A stretch of 64,000 bases of DNA from Mycobacterium sp. M26 (lineage in GTDB: Bacteria > Actinomycetota > Actinomycetes > Mycobacteriales > Mycobacteriaceae). Of the stretch, positions 28,148-36,426 are shown piece after piece. Every line of letters begins with the position of its first letter. The first letter of the stretch is position 1. Below the pieces are notes generated by a model. That model had not been told where the DNA came from, did not search any database, and worked only from the letters and a program-made list of their open reading frames with translations. The stretch spans positions 1,183,468 to 1,247,467 of the forward strand of contig NZ_LN929907.1 in NCBI RefSeq assembly GCF_001494595.1. Reading direction: 5' to 3'. Both the position numbers and the translations under genes were made by a program.

Positions 28148-28672
28148 ATGGCCGACTCACCCACCGATGCCGGCGCCGCGCGCGAACTGCTGCGCGACGC
28201 ATTCACCCGCATCATCGAACATGTCGACGACCTCACTGATGACCTGACCGACGAGGTGTCCTTCTTCCGCCCCACTGCGACGGCCAACAGCATCGCCTGG
28301 CTGATCTGGCACAGTGCGCGCATCCAGGACGCTCAGCTTGCCGCGATCACCGGAACCGACCAGGTGTGGTTCAGCGGGGGATGGGTGGACCAGTTCGCCC
28401 TCGACCTGCCGCGCGACGCGCACGGGTACGGCCATACGCCCGAGGAGGTCGGGAAGGTGCGCGCCCCGGCGGACCTGCTGGCCGGCTACTACCACGCGGT
28501 GCACAAGATGACGCTGGAGTACATCGCCACCGTGAGCGCCGAAGAACTGGCCCGCGTGGTGGACGAGAACTGGGACCCGCCGGTGACGGCGAGCGTGCGG
28601 CTGGTCAGCATTTTCGACGACTGCATGCAGCACCTTGGTCAGGCTGCCTACGTCCGGGGGATCTCCCGCTGA
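28148..28672 (+). CDS. DinB/DUF664 family protein
   Basis: ATG 28148 gives MADSPTDAGAARELLRDAF; 174 residues. The four-helix DinB-like bundle is indicated by the ADSxAWLIWHSARIQD-like stretch (SIAWLIWHSARIQDAQ), YYHAVHKMT and DCMQHLGQAAYVRG at the end, giving three His that could bind a metal. The family includes mycothiol-dependent maleylpyruvate isomerase-like and glutathione or bacillithiol transferase-like enzymes, so a mycothiol-linked reaction is possible. The stop overlaps the likely start of the PAP2 gene. Confidence 0.83.
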   Translation: MADSPTDAGAARELLRDAFTRIIEHVDDLTDDLTDEVSFFRPTATANSIAWLIWHSARIQDAQLAAITGTDQVWFSGGWVDQFALDLPRDAHGYGHTPEEVGKVRAPADLLAGYYHAVHKMTLEYIATVSAEELARVVDENWDPPVTASVRLVSIFDDCMQHLGQAAYVRGISR

Positions 28673-29286
28673 GGGCGCTGACGTGGTGGCCGCTGATCGC
28701 GGTCCCGTTGATGGTGGCGCTCGGTGTCGCGGTGGGCGACGGGTCGACGCCGGTCGACGACTGGTTCCAACGGGCGCGCGGCAGCGCTCTGGGGCATCTG
28801 CTGTTCTTCACCGATCTGCGGACCATGGCGGTGATCCTGCTGATCGCCGTCGGCGCGGCGCTGGTGACCAAACGATGGCTGCTCGCGCTGTTGATGATGG
28901 TGAGTCCCGTTGCGGCGGTGATGATTGCACGTGCGTTCAAGCGGCTGTTCGAGCGGGAGAAGGAAGGGGCGCTGGCCTATCCCAGCGGTCACACGACGCT
29001 GATGGTGGTGGTGCTCGGCATGGTGATCGTGCTGGTGGGTCCGCGGCTGTGGGCGATGATCGGAGCGTCGGTCTGGGCGCTGCTGGGTGTGGTCGGCCAG
29101 GCGGTGTCCTACCACTACTTCACCGACGCGTTGGGTGCGCTGCTGCTGGGATCGTCGGTGGTCTGCGTCGCCGCACTCATCGAGCACCGCTCGTTCACTC
29201 CGTCGTCACCCCCGCGTCGGCCGCAGGAGCTAATTTGCGCCGGTGACACTGGAGATGAACGGCTTCAAGGTTTACGACGACGATGA
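28669..29286 (+). CDS. PAP2 superfamily membrane phosphatase, probable CTG start
   Basis: The phosphatase motif is clear: KRLFEREKEGALAYPSGHTT (K-x6-RP replaced by a weaker first part), PSGHTT and SYHYFTDALGA with the catalytic His. Five or six helices are present. The first helix (TWWPLIAVPLMVALGVAV) is intact only if translation starts at CTG 28669, which overlaps the upstream TGA and has GGGGG 8 bases before it. The nearest standard starts, TTG 28708 and ATG 28711, would cut this helix. The 3' end overlaps ppk2 by 44 bases. It may dephosphorylate lipid or polyprenyl phosphates. Confidence 0.75.
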   Translation: MRALTWWPLIAVPLMVALGVAVGDGSTPVDDWFQRARGSALGHLLFFTDLRTMAVILLIAVGAALVTKRWLLALLMMVSPVAAVMIARAFKRLFEREKEGALAYPSGHTTLMVVVLGMVIVLVGPRLWAMIGASVWALLGVVGQAVSYHYFTDALGALLLGSSVVCVAALIEHRSFTPSSPPRRPQELICAGDTGDERLQGLRRR

Positions 29287-30103
29287 TGACGATCCGGTGC
29301 TGCTCGACGCTGCCGGGATGGCCGTCGACACCTGGCGGGAGAACTACCCGTACGACGAGCGGATGTCGCGCAGCGTGTACGAGGAACAGAAGCGCCTGCT
29401 GCAGATCGAGCTGCTGAAGCTGCAGAAATGGAGCCAGGCACACGGGCATCGGCACGTGATCGTCTTCGAGGGCCGCGACGCCGCAGGCAAAGGCGGCACC
29501 ATCAAGCGGTTCATGGAACACCTCAATCCGCGGGGCGCCCGGGTGGTGGCGTTGGAGAAGCCGACGGAGAAGGAACGCACCCAGTGGTACTTCCAGCGCT
29601 ACGTCAACCACCTGCCGGCGGCAGGTGAGATCGTGCTGTTCGACCGGTCCTGGTACAACCGGGCCGGGGTGGAACGGGTCATGGGGTACTGCACGCCCAA
29701 GCAGCATGCGGAGTTCGTCCGGCAGGCGCCGCTGTTCGAGCAGATGCTGGTCAACGACGGCATCAGCCTGACCAAGCTGTGGTTTTCGGTGTCGGTCTCC
29801 GAGCAGCGCACCCGGTTTACCATCCGGCAGGTCGACCCGGTGCGGCAGTGGAAACTCTCGCCGACCGACCTGGCGTCGCTGGACAAATGGCACGACTACA
29901 CGGCGGCCAAGGAAGACATGTTCGCCTGGACGGACACCGAGATCGCGCCGTGGACGGTCATCAAGAGCAATGACAAGAAGCGCGCCCGAATCAACGCCAT
30001 GCGGCATGTCCTGAGTAAGTTCAACTACGAGAACAAGGATCATGAAGTGGTCGGCAATCCTGATCCCCTGATCGTGGGCCGCGCGACGTCTCATTCCGAC
30101 TGA
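29243..30103 (+). CDS. ppk2: Polyphosphate kinase 2
   Basis: A 286-residue PPK2-type phosphotransferase that uses polyphosphate to phosphorylate nucleoside di- or monophosphates. Walker A is GRDAAGKG at 77-84, Walker B is VLFDRSWYNR at 131-140, with lid residues around the PTEKERTQWYFQRY stretch. The N-terminus carries six consecutive Asp. The single-domain form and its motifs put it in the class I group (NDP kinase activity), as M. tuberculosis Ppk2. GTG 29243 is the assumed start; ATG 29255 is possible. It overlaps the PAP2 gene, suggesting a common phosphate-related role. Confidence 0.93.
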   Translation: MTLEMNGFKVYDDDDDDPVLLDAAGMAVDTWRENYPYDERMSRSVYEEQKRLLQIELLKLQKWSQAHGHRHVIVFEGRDAAGKGGTIKRFMEHLNPRGARVVALEKPTEKERTQWYFQRYVNHLPAAGEIVLFDRSWYNRAGVERVMGYCTPKQHAEFVRQAPLFEQMLVNDGISLTKLWFSVSVSEQRTRFTIRQVDPVRQWKLSPTDLASLDKWHDYTAAKEDMFAWTDTEIAPWTVIKSNDKKRARINAMRHVLSKFNYENKDHEVVGNPDPLIVGRATSHSD

Positions 30104-30130
30104 GACCGGGCGCGTCCATAAGGAGGACGC

Positions 30131-30970
30131 GTGCGGTTTGTGGCCACACTGTTGATGTGGCTCGTCACCACTGTCCTGCTGGCCATTGCGGTGCCGGCGG
30201 CGTGGGTGCAGCAGCATCTGGTCGACGGCGACGGGTATGCCGCGCTGGCGCAGAAGGCCGCCGCCGATCCCGGCCTCAAGTCGGCCGTGGCCGGTGAGCT
30301 GACGACCCAGGTGGCGCGGCTCGGTACGGGCGTCAATACCGGCACCGTGAGCCTGGTGGCGGCCACCTATACCGCGAGTTCGGCATTCCCCGGGCAGTTC
30401 GCCGAGGCGAACCGCTTCGCGCACCGATGGCTGTTCACCGATTCGGTGCAATCCAGCGTCGACCCGCAGGGGCGGTGGGTGATCGACTTCGCGCCGATGC
30501 TCTCCGATGCGTCGTTCAAGGAGACGTTGAGCGACTACAACATCACGGTGCCGACCTCAGTGCCAATCCCCTTGACGGACAACGCCCCATCGATGTTGCG
30601 CCCGGGTGCGCTGCGACAGGTGGCCACCTTCGGACCCTGGGCCAGTGTGGGGTTGGCCGTGCTGACCGCGTTGTCGGCGCTACTGACCCTGTTCATGGCC
30701 CGAAGCCGCGGCAAGATGCTGGTCGGTTTGGGTGTCTCGGGCCTGCTGGTGGGCGGACTAGGCTGGGCGGCAATCGAATTCGGGCGGCGGCACCTCAACA
30801 CGGTGCTGGACAATTCCTCGGGCAATGTTCGGCGGATCGCCGAGGCGATGGTCAGCGCTGCGGTCAACAGCATGCATCAGTGGCTGAACATCTCGCTGAT
30901 CGTCGGTGGGGGACTGGTGGTGATCGGGGTGATCGTGACGCTGCTGGCGGGGCTGGCGAAGTCGAGCTAA
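30131..30970 (+). CDS. Actinobacterial membrane protein of unknown function
   Basis: This 279-residue protein starts at GTG 30131 after an AAGGAGG box. It has one helix at 6-27, an extracytoplasmic part of about 140 residues (dense in Ala, Asp, Ser, Thr), then three or four helices in the last 110 residues (WASVGLAVLTALSALLTLFM, LVGLGVSGLLVGGLGWA, LIVGGGLVVIGVIVTLLAGL). Similar proteins are common in mycobacteria without a known job. It ends the VOC-DinB-PAP2-ppk2 run. Confidence 0.75.
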   Translation: MRFVATLLMWLVTTVLLAIAVPAAWVQQHLVDGDGYAALAQKAAADPGLKSAVAGELTTQVARLGTGVNTGTVSLVAATYTASSAFPGQFAEANRFAHRWLFTDSVQSSVDPQGRWVIDFAPMLSDASFKETLSDYNITVPTSVPIPLTDNAPSMLRPGALRQVATFGPWASVGLAVLTALSALLTLFMARSRGKMLVGLGVSGLLVGGLGWAAIEFGRRHLNTVLDNSSGNVRRIAEAMVSAAVNSMHQWLNISLIVGGGLVVIGVIVTLLAGLAKSS

Positions 30971-31022
30971 GCGATCACTCCCGGGCGATCGCGCTCCTCT
31001 GTACCGGCGCGTGGCTTCTTAC

Positions 31023-31355
31023 CTACTCGGCGTGGTCTGGGTTCTCAAGCACCGGCGGCCGGTCAGGACGGCTAGAGGCGCTATAGATCCGTCCGTTGAT
31101 TTTAATGAAAGTCGTCCAACGGCCAGCGACGGCGATCAGCGCTAGTGCCAACATGATTGACCCGAAGAATCCCCGCCCCCAGGCAGGCCATTGCGAGAGG
31201 AAAAGAGATCCCACCGCGACTAAGCAGCAGGTCCACCATACTCGCCGTTTGATCGAGTCTGGCGACAGTGTCGCGCTCTTCCAGAGCGGGAAGCCGCTGA
31301 GTATCGCGGCGCAACCGAGTGCGCCAAGTGTCAGATACCGGAAGATCTCTTGCAC
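31023..31355 (-). CDS. Small membrane protein, GTG start
   Basis: The real gene starts at GTG 31355, 14 bases after the stop of the 500-residue protein, with AAGGG 8 bases upstream; the longer open frame to 31661 is antisense-like and Arg-rich. The 110-residue product has three helices (YLTLGALGCAAILSGFPLW, VWWTCCLVAVGSLFL, FFGSIMLALALIAVAG) and a charged tail. No family was recognised. Its position as the last gene of the DUF2563 trio suggests it anchors or transports the neighbouring protein. Confidence 0.6.
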   Translation of the reverse strand: MQEIFRYLTLGALGCAAILSGFPLWKSATLSPDSIKRRVWWTCCLVAVGSLFLSQWPAWGRGFFGSIMLALALIAVAGRWTTFIKINGRIYSASSRPDRPPVLENPDHAE

Positions 31356-31369
31356 CCTCACCGCCCTTA

Positions 31370-32872
31370 TCAGCCGCCGGTACCGGCGGGATCCAATGCT
31401 GCCCCGATTCCACCGCCCAGCTGTTCGCCGCCCAGACCGCCGAGCACGCTGGCAGCAACAACAATGGCCGCGGTGGTCCACGGGCCGGTGAACGATCCGG
31501 CCAGCGCTGCAGCGCCCCATGCCGCCGCGGAACCGCCGGCGACGCCACCGAGTGCGCTGCCAAACTCTTCTGCGCTGCCGCCGTGGGTAAAATCGTTTGC
31601 TGCCGTAGCTAGTTCGATCACGTCGCCGATCTTTCCTACCTTGCCAGCGATATGAGCCCACTTCTCGGCGTCGGCGGGCGATAGCAGGTCCTCGAGTTTG
31701 GCGTGGCGTCCACTCGGTATCCGCTCGGCGTAGGCCTCGACGCCCTCGGATATCGGTCCAGTTATGTCAGTGACACCGCCCAGTCGCTTGAGCACATCGC
31801 CGATCACCAGCTTGGCGCCGTCCTCCGACATCCCCTGACTTCTCAGCGCGGCCATCGCACGATCGACCGCGACCACCCGCCCAAACTGCTCACCTTCGTC
31901 CAGTGCCTGTGTCGCCTGATCTGCTGTCATCGGCGGCAGGCCGTAGGTTCCTTGTTCCAGACGCTGCTGCATCTCGAGCCGCGATCGTGCCCGACTCCGT
32001 GCATCACCACCGAGCACAGAGTCCGTCGGCAGCGGACCCACGAAATTGGCCATCCGGAAGTCGTCGAGTCGCTCACCGGCCAGCCGTCGGGCATCGGGGG
32101 TTGAAGCGGGATCGGCGGTCGCGGCCAGATCGCGCAATCGTGCTGCGGCCGCTGCCTTTTCCGGCGTCATCGGACCACCGGCATTCGCCAGGGCCTCGTC
32201 CTTGGCGCGTTGGTTGGCCTCATACCAGTCGGTGGCCTCCCGGCCTCGCTGCTCCGGCCCCAACTCGCCATCACCGTCGACATCCTCGATGGGCGCGGGG
32301 TCGTAACCGTGGTCGGCGCGCAATTCTGTCAGCGACGCATCGAGCTTGCCCGAGTAGTCGTCACGCAACGTCGTCACCTGTTGCAGGACGGCGGCCGTGG
32401 CGGCGATCGCACTGTCCTCCAACCCCGAGGTGTCCTGATCATGGGCCAACGCCTGGCCGATCAACGCATCGATGTAGTGCAGTTGCGTATTGAGGTTCTC
32501 CACCTCCATACCGGAAAAGCGTTGTGTCTCAGCCAGAGTCGCCGCGATGCCAGCCAGATCCGCGCCGATCGCGGGCAACTGGTCCTGCTGGACCATCAAG
32601 CGGGTCGTCGCCCGCTGGACCTCGGCGCTGTCGTTGATCGGGTGCTCGCCGCCCTCGCGGTTCCACGATGCGCGGAACCGCGCTTGCGCCTCGCTGAACT
32701 CCTTGTAGGTCTCGGCCGTGCAGGCACCGGCGTCAAAGAATGCGCGGCCCAGTTGCGAAATCGCCCCGGGATCTCCGCTCTGAACCGTCGCGTCGACTTT
32801 CCAGGGGTCGCCGCCGGCCTCGCCGATCAGCGCTGCGACGCTGATGTGCGTCAGGCTTGGGTATCCGCTCAC
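31370..32872 (-). CDS. Large mycobacterial protein of the secretion-associated (CpnT-neighbour, TPR-region-like) type
   Basis: This 500-residue protein begins MSGYPSLTHISVAALIGEAG without a signal peptide. Residues 1-210 are helical, with an acidic loop DGDGELGPEQRG near 205-215. The middle (EALANAGGPMTPEKAAAAARLRDL, SRLEMQQRLEQG, MSEDGAKLVIGDVLKRLGG) recurs in mycobacterial proteins found with ESX-type substrates and annotated as having a TPR-like region. The end is Gly/Ala-rich and hydrophobic (GGVAGGSAAAWGAAALAGSF, SVLGGLGGEQLGGGIGAAL) and may enter membranes. Function is unknown. It overlaps the DUF2563 gene by four bases. Confidence 0.7.
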   Translation of the reverse strand: MSGYPSLTHISVAALIGEAGGDPWKVDATVQSGDPGAISQLGRAFFDAGACTAETYKEFSEAQARFRASWNREGGEHPINDSAEVQRATTRLMVQQDQLPAIGADLAGIAATLAETQRFSGMEVENLNTQLHYIDALIGQALAHDQDTSGLEDSAIAATAAVLQQVTTLRDDYSGKLDASLTELRADHGYDPAPIEDVDGDGELGPEQRGREATDWYEANQRAKDEALANAGGPMTPEKAAAAARLRDLAATADPASTPDARRLAGERLDDFRMANFVGPLPTDSVLGGDARSRARSRLEMQQRLEQGTYGLPPMTADQATQALDEGEQFGRVVAVDRAMAALRSQGMSEDGAKLVIGDVLKRLGGVTDITGPISEGVEAYAERIPSGRHAKLEDLLSPADAEKWAHIAGKVGKIGDVIELATAANDFTHGGSAEEFGSALGGVAGGSAAAWGAAALAGSFTGPWTTAAIVVAASVLGGLGGEQLGGGIGAALDPAGTGG

Positions 32873-33168
32873 AGCACCGAACGCAGCGCTTCGGCGTTGC
32901 GTTCCTCCATCGCGACGAACGCCGAGGCGGTGGTGTGCGCCTTGTCGCCGAGCACCCCGAGCCGATTCTCCTGATCGCGCAGGCGTTGCACGTGAGCGGT
33001 GTGCGCATCGTCGAGCGCCCCGCAGAGTGTCTCGGCCGCGTCGAAGTCCCCGAAAATCCCCGCCGCCACGTTCCCACGTGCCAGCCGTTTTGCACCCTCC
33101 ATAGCGAGCCAGGCCGCGTTGTACGACCGGTTTGCACCTGACCGCATCTCACCGACGTCGACCTGCAC
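32869..33168 (-). CDS. DUF2563 family protein
   Basis: A 99-residue helical protein with the DUF2563 pattern: MQVDVGEMRSGANRSYNAA, then GAKRLARGNVAAGIFGDFDAAE and HTAHVQRLRDQENRLGVLG, ending near NAEALRSVL. The family is restricted to mycobacteria and close relatives, is the size of WXG100/Esx proteins, and typically precedes a larger gene as it does here. The helix-turn-helix hairpin may pair with the N-terminus of the neighbour. No WxG motif is present. Confidence 0.83.
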   Translation of the reverse strand: MQVDVGEMRSGANRSYNAAWLAMEGAKRLARGNVAAGIFGDFDAAETLCGALDDAHTAHVQRLRDQENRLGVLGDKAHTTASAFVAMEERNAEALRSVL

Positions 33169-33225
33169 CGCTGTACCCCTCCGAAGTTAGCTGTTAGCTT
33201 GAGGGTACTACGGATCGTTTGCTGG

Positions 33226-35250
33226 TCAATTCACCCGAGGAGCCAGCATCCGGTGCAGGAACGAGTAGCTCAGCGCCGACTTGAAGGCGGTCTGCGCGTT
33301 GTCGGCTGCCCCGGCGTGTCCGCCCTCGATGTTCTCGTAGTACCAGACGTCGTGGCCGGTCTCCTCGAGGAGCGCCGTCATCTTGCGGGCATGGCCGGGA
33401 TGCACCCTGTCATCGCGCGTCGAGGTCGTGATCAGCACTGGGGGATAACGCTTGTCGACCGTGACGTTCTGATACGGCGAGTACTCGGAGATGAACTCCC
33501 AGTCCTCTGGGTCGTCCGGGTCGCCGTACTCGGCCACCCACGACGCCCCGGCCAGCAGCAGATGGAACCGCTTCATATCCAGCAGTGGCACCTGGCACAC
33601 CAGCGCCCCGAATCGCTCCGGGTACTTCGTCAGCATGATGCCCATCAGCAATCCGCCGTTGCTGCCACCCTGTGCGCCGAGTTGCGCGACGGTGGTAACA
33701 CCGCGCTCCACTAGGTCGCGGGCCACCGCGGCGAAGTCCTCGGCCACCTTGTGCCGGCCCTCCCGCATCGCCTGGGTGTGCCACGACGGTCCGTACTCGC
33801 CGCCACCGCGGATGTTGGCCAGCACGTAGGTACCGCCGCGCGACAACCACAACCGACCCAGCACCCCGTCGTATCCCGGCGTCCGGGACACCTCGAACCC
33901 GCCGTAGCCGCCCAGGAGGGTGGGCCCGGGTGACTTCGAGTGGGTGTGGCCGACGACGAAATAGGGGATCGCCGTGCCGTCATCGGAGGTAGCGAAGTGC
34001 TGTGCCACCGTGAGATCCGCGGCGTCGAAGAACGACGGTGCCCGCTTGACCTCAGTCAGTGCGCTGCCCGCGGTGCCGTGCAACAGCCGTGACGGCGTCA
34101 GGAAACCGCTGGAATCCAAGAAGATTTCGTCGCCGTCGCTGTCGGCGGCCACGATCACCGTGTTGGTGTTCGGTGTCAGATCCGGGACCGGCTCGCGTGT
34201 CCAGGTCCCCGGGGTCACCACCTCGACCTGACTGGCCACATCGGCCAGCGTCACCATCACCAGGCGTTCCCTGGTCCACGAGTACTGGTGCAGACAGGTG
34301 TGCTCGTCGGGTTCGAAAACGACGGTCAGTTCCGCGGTGCCGTCCAGGAACCGCTCGAAGTCGGCGGCCAGCAGCGAACCGGCCCGATACGACCCGCTGC
34401 CGGTGTGCCAGTCGGTGCGCAGTTCGATGAGCAGCCACTCGCGATGTACGGACAAGCTGGCGTCGGTCGGGGCATCGATCCGGACCAGTTCACCCGAACG
34501 CAGTTGGTACACATCGTCGTTGAAGAAATCGATGGCGCGGTAGAGCAGGGTGCGTCCGTAGCCGGGCGTGCGATCCACCGAGGCCGACACGATCACGTCG
34601 GTGACCGGGCCGCTGAACACCGTGACGGCCTCGCTCAACGGCTGACCCCGCTTCCACCGCTTGACGATTCGCGGATACCCGGACTCCGTCATCGAACCCG
34701 GTCCGAAGTCGGTGCCGACCAGGACGGTGTCGTGGTCTTCCCAGGTGACGTTGGACTTCGCCTCCGGCAGCTCGAAGCCGCCGACAACGAATTCCCGCTC
34801 CACCATGTCGAATTCGCGCACCACCGCGGCATCCGAACCGCCTCGGGACAGACTGATCAGCGCGAGGCGGTGGTCGGGTTCGATGACGTCGGCCCCGGCC
34901 CACACCCAGTTCTCGCCGTCGGTGCGGGCCAGCTCGTCGACGTCGATGATGACGTCCCACTCCGGGTCTTCGGTGAGATAGCTGTCCAGAGTGGTCCGCC
35001 GCCACACGCCCTTCGGGTTGGCCGCGTCACGCCAGAAGTTGTACAGGTACTCGCCGCGGCGCCGGACATACGCAATCCGCGCGTCGGTATCGAGAACTTC
35101 CAGCGCCTCGGCCTGCAACTGCTCGAACGTCTCGTCATGGAACTCGGCGATCGTCGGCTCGTTATGCCTGCGCACCCAGTCGAGCTGGTCGTCGCCGGCG
35201 ATCTCTTCGAGCCACAGGTAGGGGTCCGATGTTTCAGGCGAGTTGGTCAC
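33226..35250 (-). CDS. Prolyl oligopeptidase family S9A serine peptidase
   Basis: The start is taken at GTG 35250 (VTNSPETSDPYLWLEE), because S9A enzymes start with the DPYLWLE motif; the frame is open to 35373. At 674 residues it has an N-terminal seven-bladed propeller and a C-terminal hydrolase: Ser about 530 in GGSNGGLLMG, Asp about 614 in STRDDRVHPGH and His about 645 in EGGHAGAADN. It cuts short peptides, usually after proline. It matches the Rv0457c position. No signal peptide is seen, so it is likely cytoplasmic. Confidence 0.93.
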   Translation of the reverse strand: MTNSPETSDPYLWLEEIAGDDQLDWVRRHNEPTIAEFHDETFEQLQAEALEVLDTDARIAYVRRRGEYLYNFWRDAANPKGVWRRTTLDSYLTEDPEWDVIIDVDELARTDGENWVWAGADVIEPDHRLALISLSRGGSDAAVVREFDMVEREFVVGGFELPEAKSNVTWEDHDTVLVGTDFGPGSMTESGYPRIVKRWKRGQPLSEAVTVFSGPVTDVIVSASVDRTPGYGRTLLYRAIDFFNDDVYQLRSGELVRIDAPTDASLSVHREWLLIELRTDWHTGSGSYRAGSLLAADFERFLDGTAELTVVFEPDEHTCLHQYSWTRERLVMVTLADVASQVEVVTPGTWTREPVPDLTPNTNTVIVAADSDGDEIFLDSSGFLTPSRLLHGTAGSALTEVKRAPSFFDAADLTVAQHFATSDDGTAIPYFVVGHTHSKSPGPTLLGGYGGFEVSRTPGYDGVLGRLWLSRGGTYVLANIRGGGEYGPSWHTQAMREGRHKVAEDFAAVARDLVERGVTTVAQLGAQGGSNGGLLMGIMLTKYPERFGALVCQVPLLDMKRFHLLLAGASWVAEYGDPDDPEDWEFISEYSPYQNVTVDKRYPPVLITTSTRDDRVHPGHARKMTALLEETGHDVWYYENIEGGHAGAADNAQTAFKSALSYSFLHRMLAPRVN

Positions 35251-35346
35251 GCCCACATTCTGCGCACCTGCTCTGGTTCTTTTCGACTGGGGCTCCGCGA
35301 CGGGTCGGCTGAGTACTATCGCCTCAGGCGAGCATCGGGGGCGCAG

Positions 35347-36414
35347 ATGGAGCACATCCGCGACTGGTGGCAACAGCCGGACCGCTATCAGTGGTTCTCC
35401 GACTATCTCGTGTCACGCCGGCTCGTCCGAATCGCGCGCGGCGCATTGGCGGTGATCCTGGGCGTGCTCGCCGGAGCGGTGGCGTTGATGGCGTTCAGTG
35501 CGGTCGGCCCGCGCGGTGTGGCTCGCGGTGTCGCGCTGGTGATCGCTGCGGCATTTGCCGGGATGGCCGTTGTCTACGCCGCGCGATGGCCCACCCGACG
35601 GGTGTCGGCGGGATTCTCGGTCTTCGGCACGGTAGGTGTCGCCGTGGTGGCGCTGACTCAGACCGAAGAGCACGCCGGACTCCTGACCTGCTGGGCCTTC
35701 TTGGGGCTGGCTGCCTACGTGGCGTGCTGCCACAGCCCACGCCTGCTGGTGTTCACGGTCGGCGTCGCGCTGGCAACAGCCGCCGCGTGCGCGGTGCGCA
35801 TGGTCGCCGTCGGCGACGTGTCCATGGCGATCGCCACGTTCGTGTTGGCCACCGGCGGACTGCTGACCGTCCCGTTCGGCGGGCAGATCCTGGTCCGACT
35901 GCTGTGGAACGACGCCGTATCGACCGATCCGCTGACCGGCCTGGCGAACCGGCGAGGGTTTCGCCGCTCGGCCCGTGCACTGATCGTCGACGGGGCGCGG
36001 CGCGGCCCGATCTGCTTCAGCGTGGTGATGATCGACCTCGACGGCTTCAAACGCCTCAATGACACCTTGGGTCACGCGGTCGGCGACCAGGTGCTCGTCG
36101 ATGTGGCGGCCACGATTCAGGCGGTCGGGGGGCCGGGCGTCCTTGCCGCCCGGGTAGGCGGTGAAGAGTTCCTCATTGCTCAGGCGTCGTCGGCCCGAGA
36201 GGTGGAGATGCTCGCCCGTCGATTGTGCGCGGCGATCGCCGCCAACCCGTGGGGCGTCACGGCAAGTCTGGGCGTCGCCGATGTCACGGTGACCAACAAC
36301 GCTCGGGACGTCCGCACGGTGATCGAGGGCGTGATCGCCGCCGCCGACATGGCGATGTATGGGGCTAAGCGCGCAGGCGGCAACCAGATCCGGCGGTCGT
36401 CGGCCGCCGCCTGA
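35347..36414 (+). CDS. Membrane diguanylate cyclase (GGDEF)
   Basis: ATG 35347 (MEHIRDWWQQPDRYQWF) gives 355 residues. Six hydrophobic segments lie at about 33-185. The GGDEF domain starts at D194PLTGLANRRGF; the metal Asp is D230 in VMIDLDGFKRLND, and the signature is GGEEF at 271-275, which is active in many enzymes. No RxxD inhibitory site precedes it (GVLAARVGGEEF). It should make cyclic di-GMP from GTP in response to a membrane or periplasmic signal. It diverges from the peptidase gene. Confidence 0.92.
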   Translation: MEHIRDWWQQPDRYQWFSDYLVSRRLVRIARGALAVILGVLAGAVALMAFSAVGPRGVARGVALVIAAAFAGMAVVYAARWPTRRVSAGFSVFGTVGVAVVALTQTEEHAGLLTCWAFLGLAAYVACCHSPRLLVFTVGVALATAAACAVRMVAVGDVSMAIATFVLATGGLLTVPFGGQILVRLLWNDAVSTDPLTGLANRRGFRRSARALIVDGARRGPICFSVVMIDLDGFKRLNDTLGHAVGDQVLVDVAATIQAVGGPGVLAARVGGEEFLIAQASSAREVEMLARRLCAAIAANPWGVTASLGVADVTVTNNARDVRTVIEGVIAAADMAMYGAKRAGGNQIRRSSAAA

Positions 36415-36426
36415 GCGCCAGCCACC

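Noticed and set aside
29195..30451. Minus-strand frame of 418 codons opposite ppk2
   Set aside because: Antisense to ppk2 and the following membrane protein gene; His/Arg-rich low complexity.
31356..31661. Upstream extension of the small membrane protein gene
   Set aside because: It overlaps the end of the 500-residue gene in another frame and is Arg/Trp-rich; GTG 31355 with AAGGG fits better.
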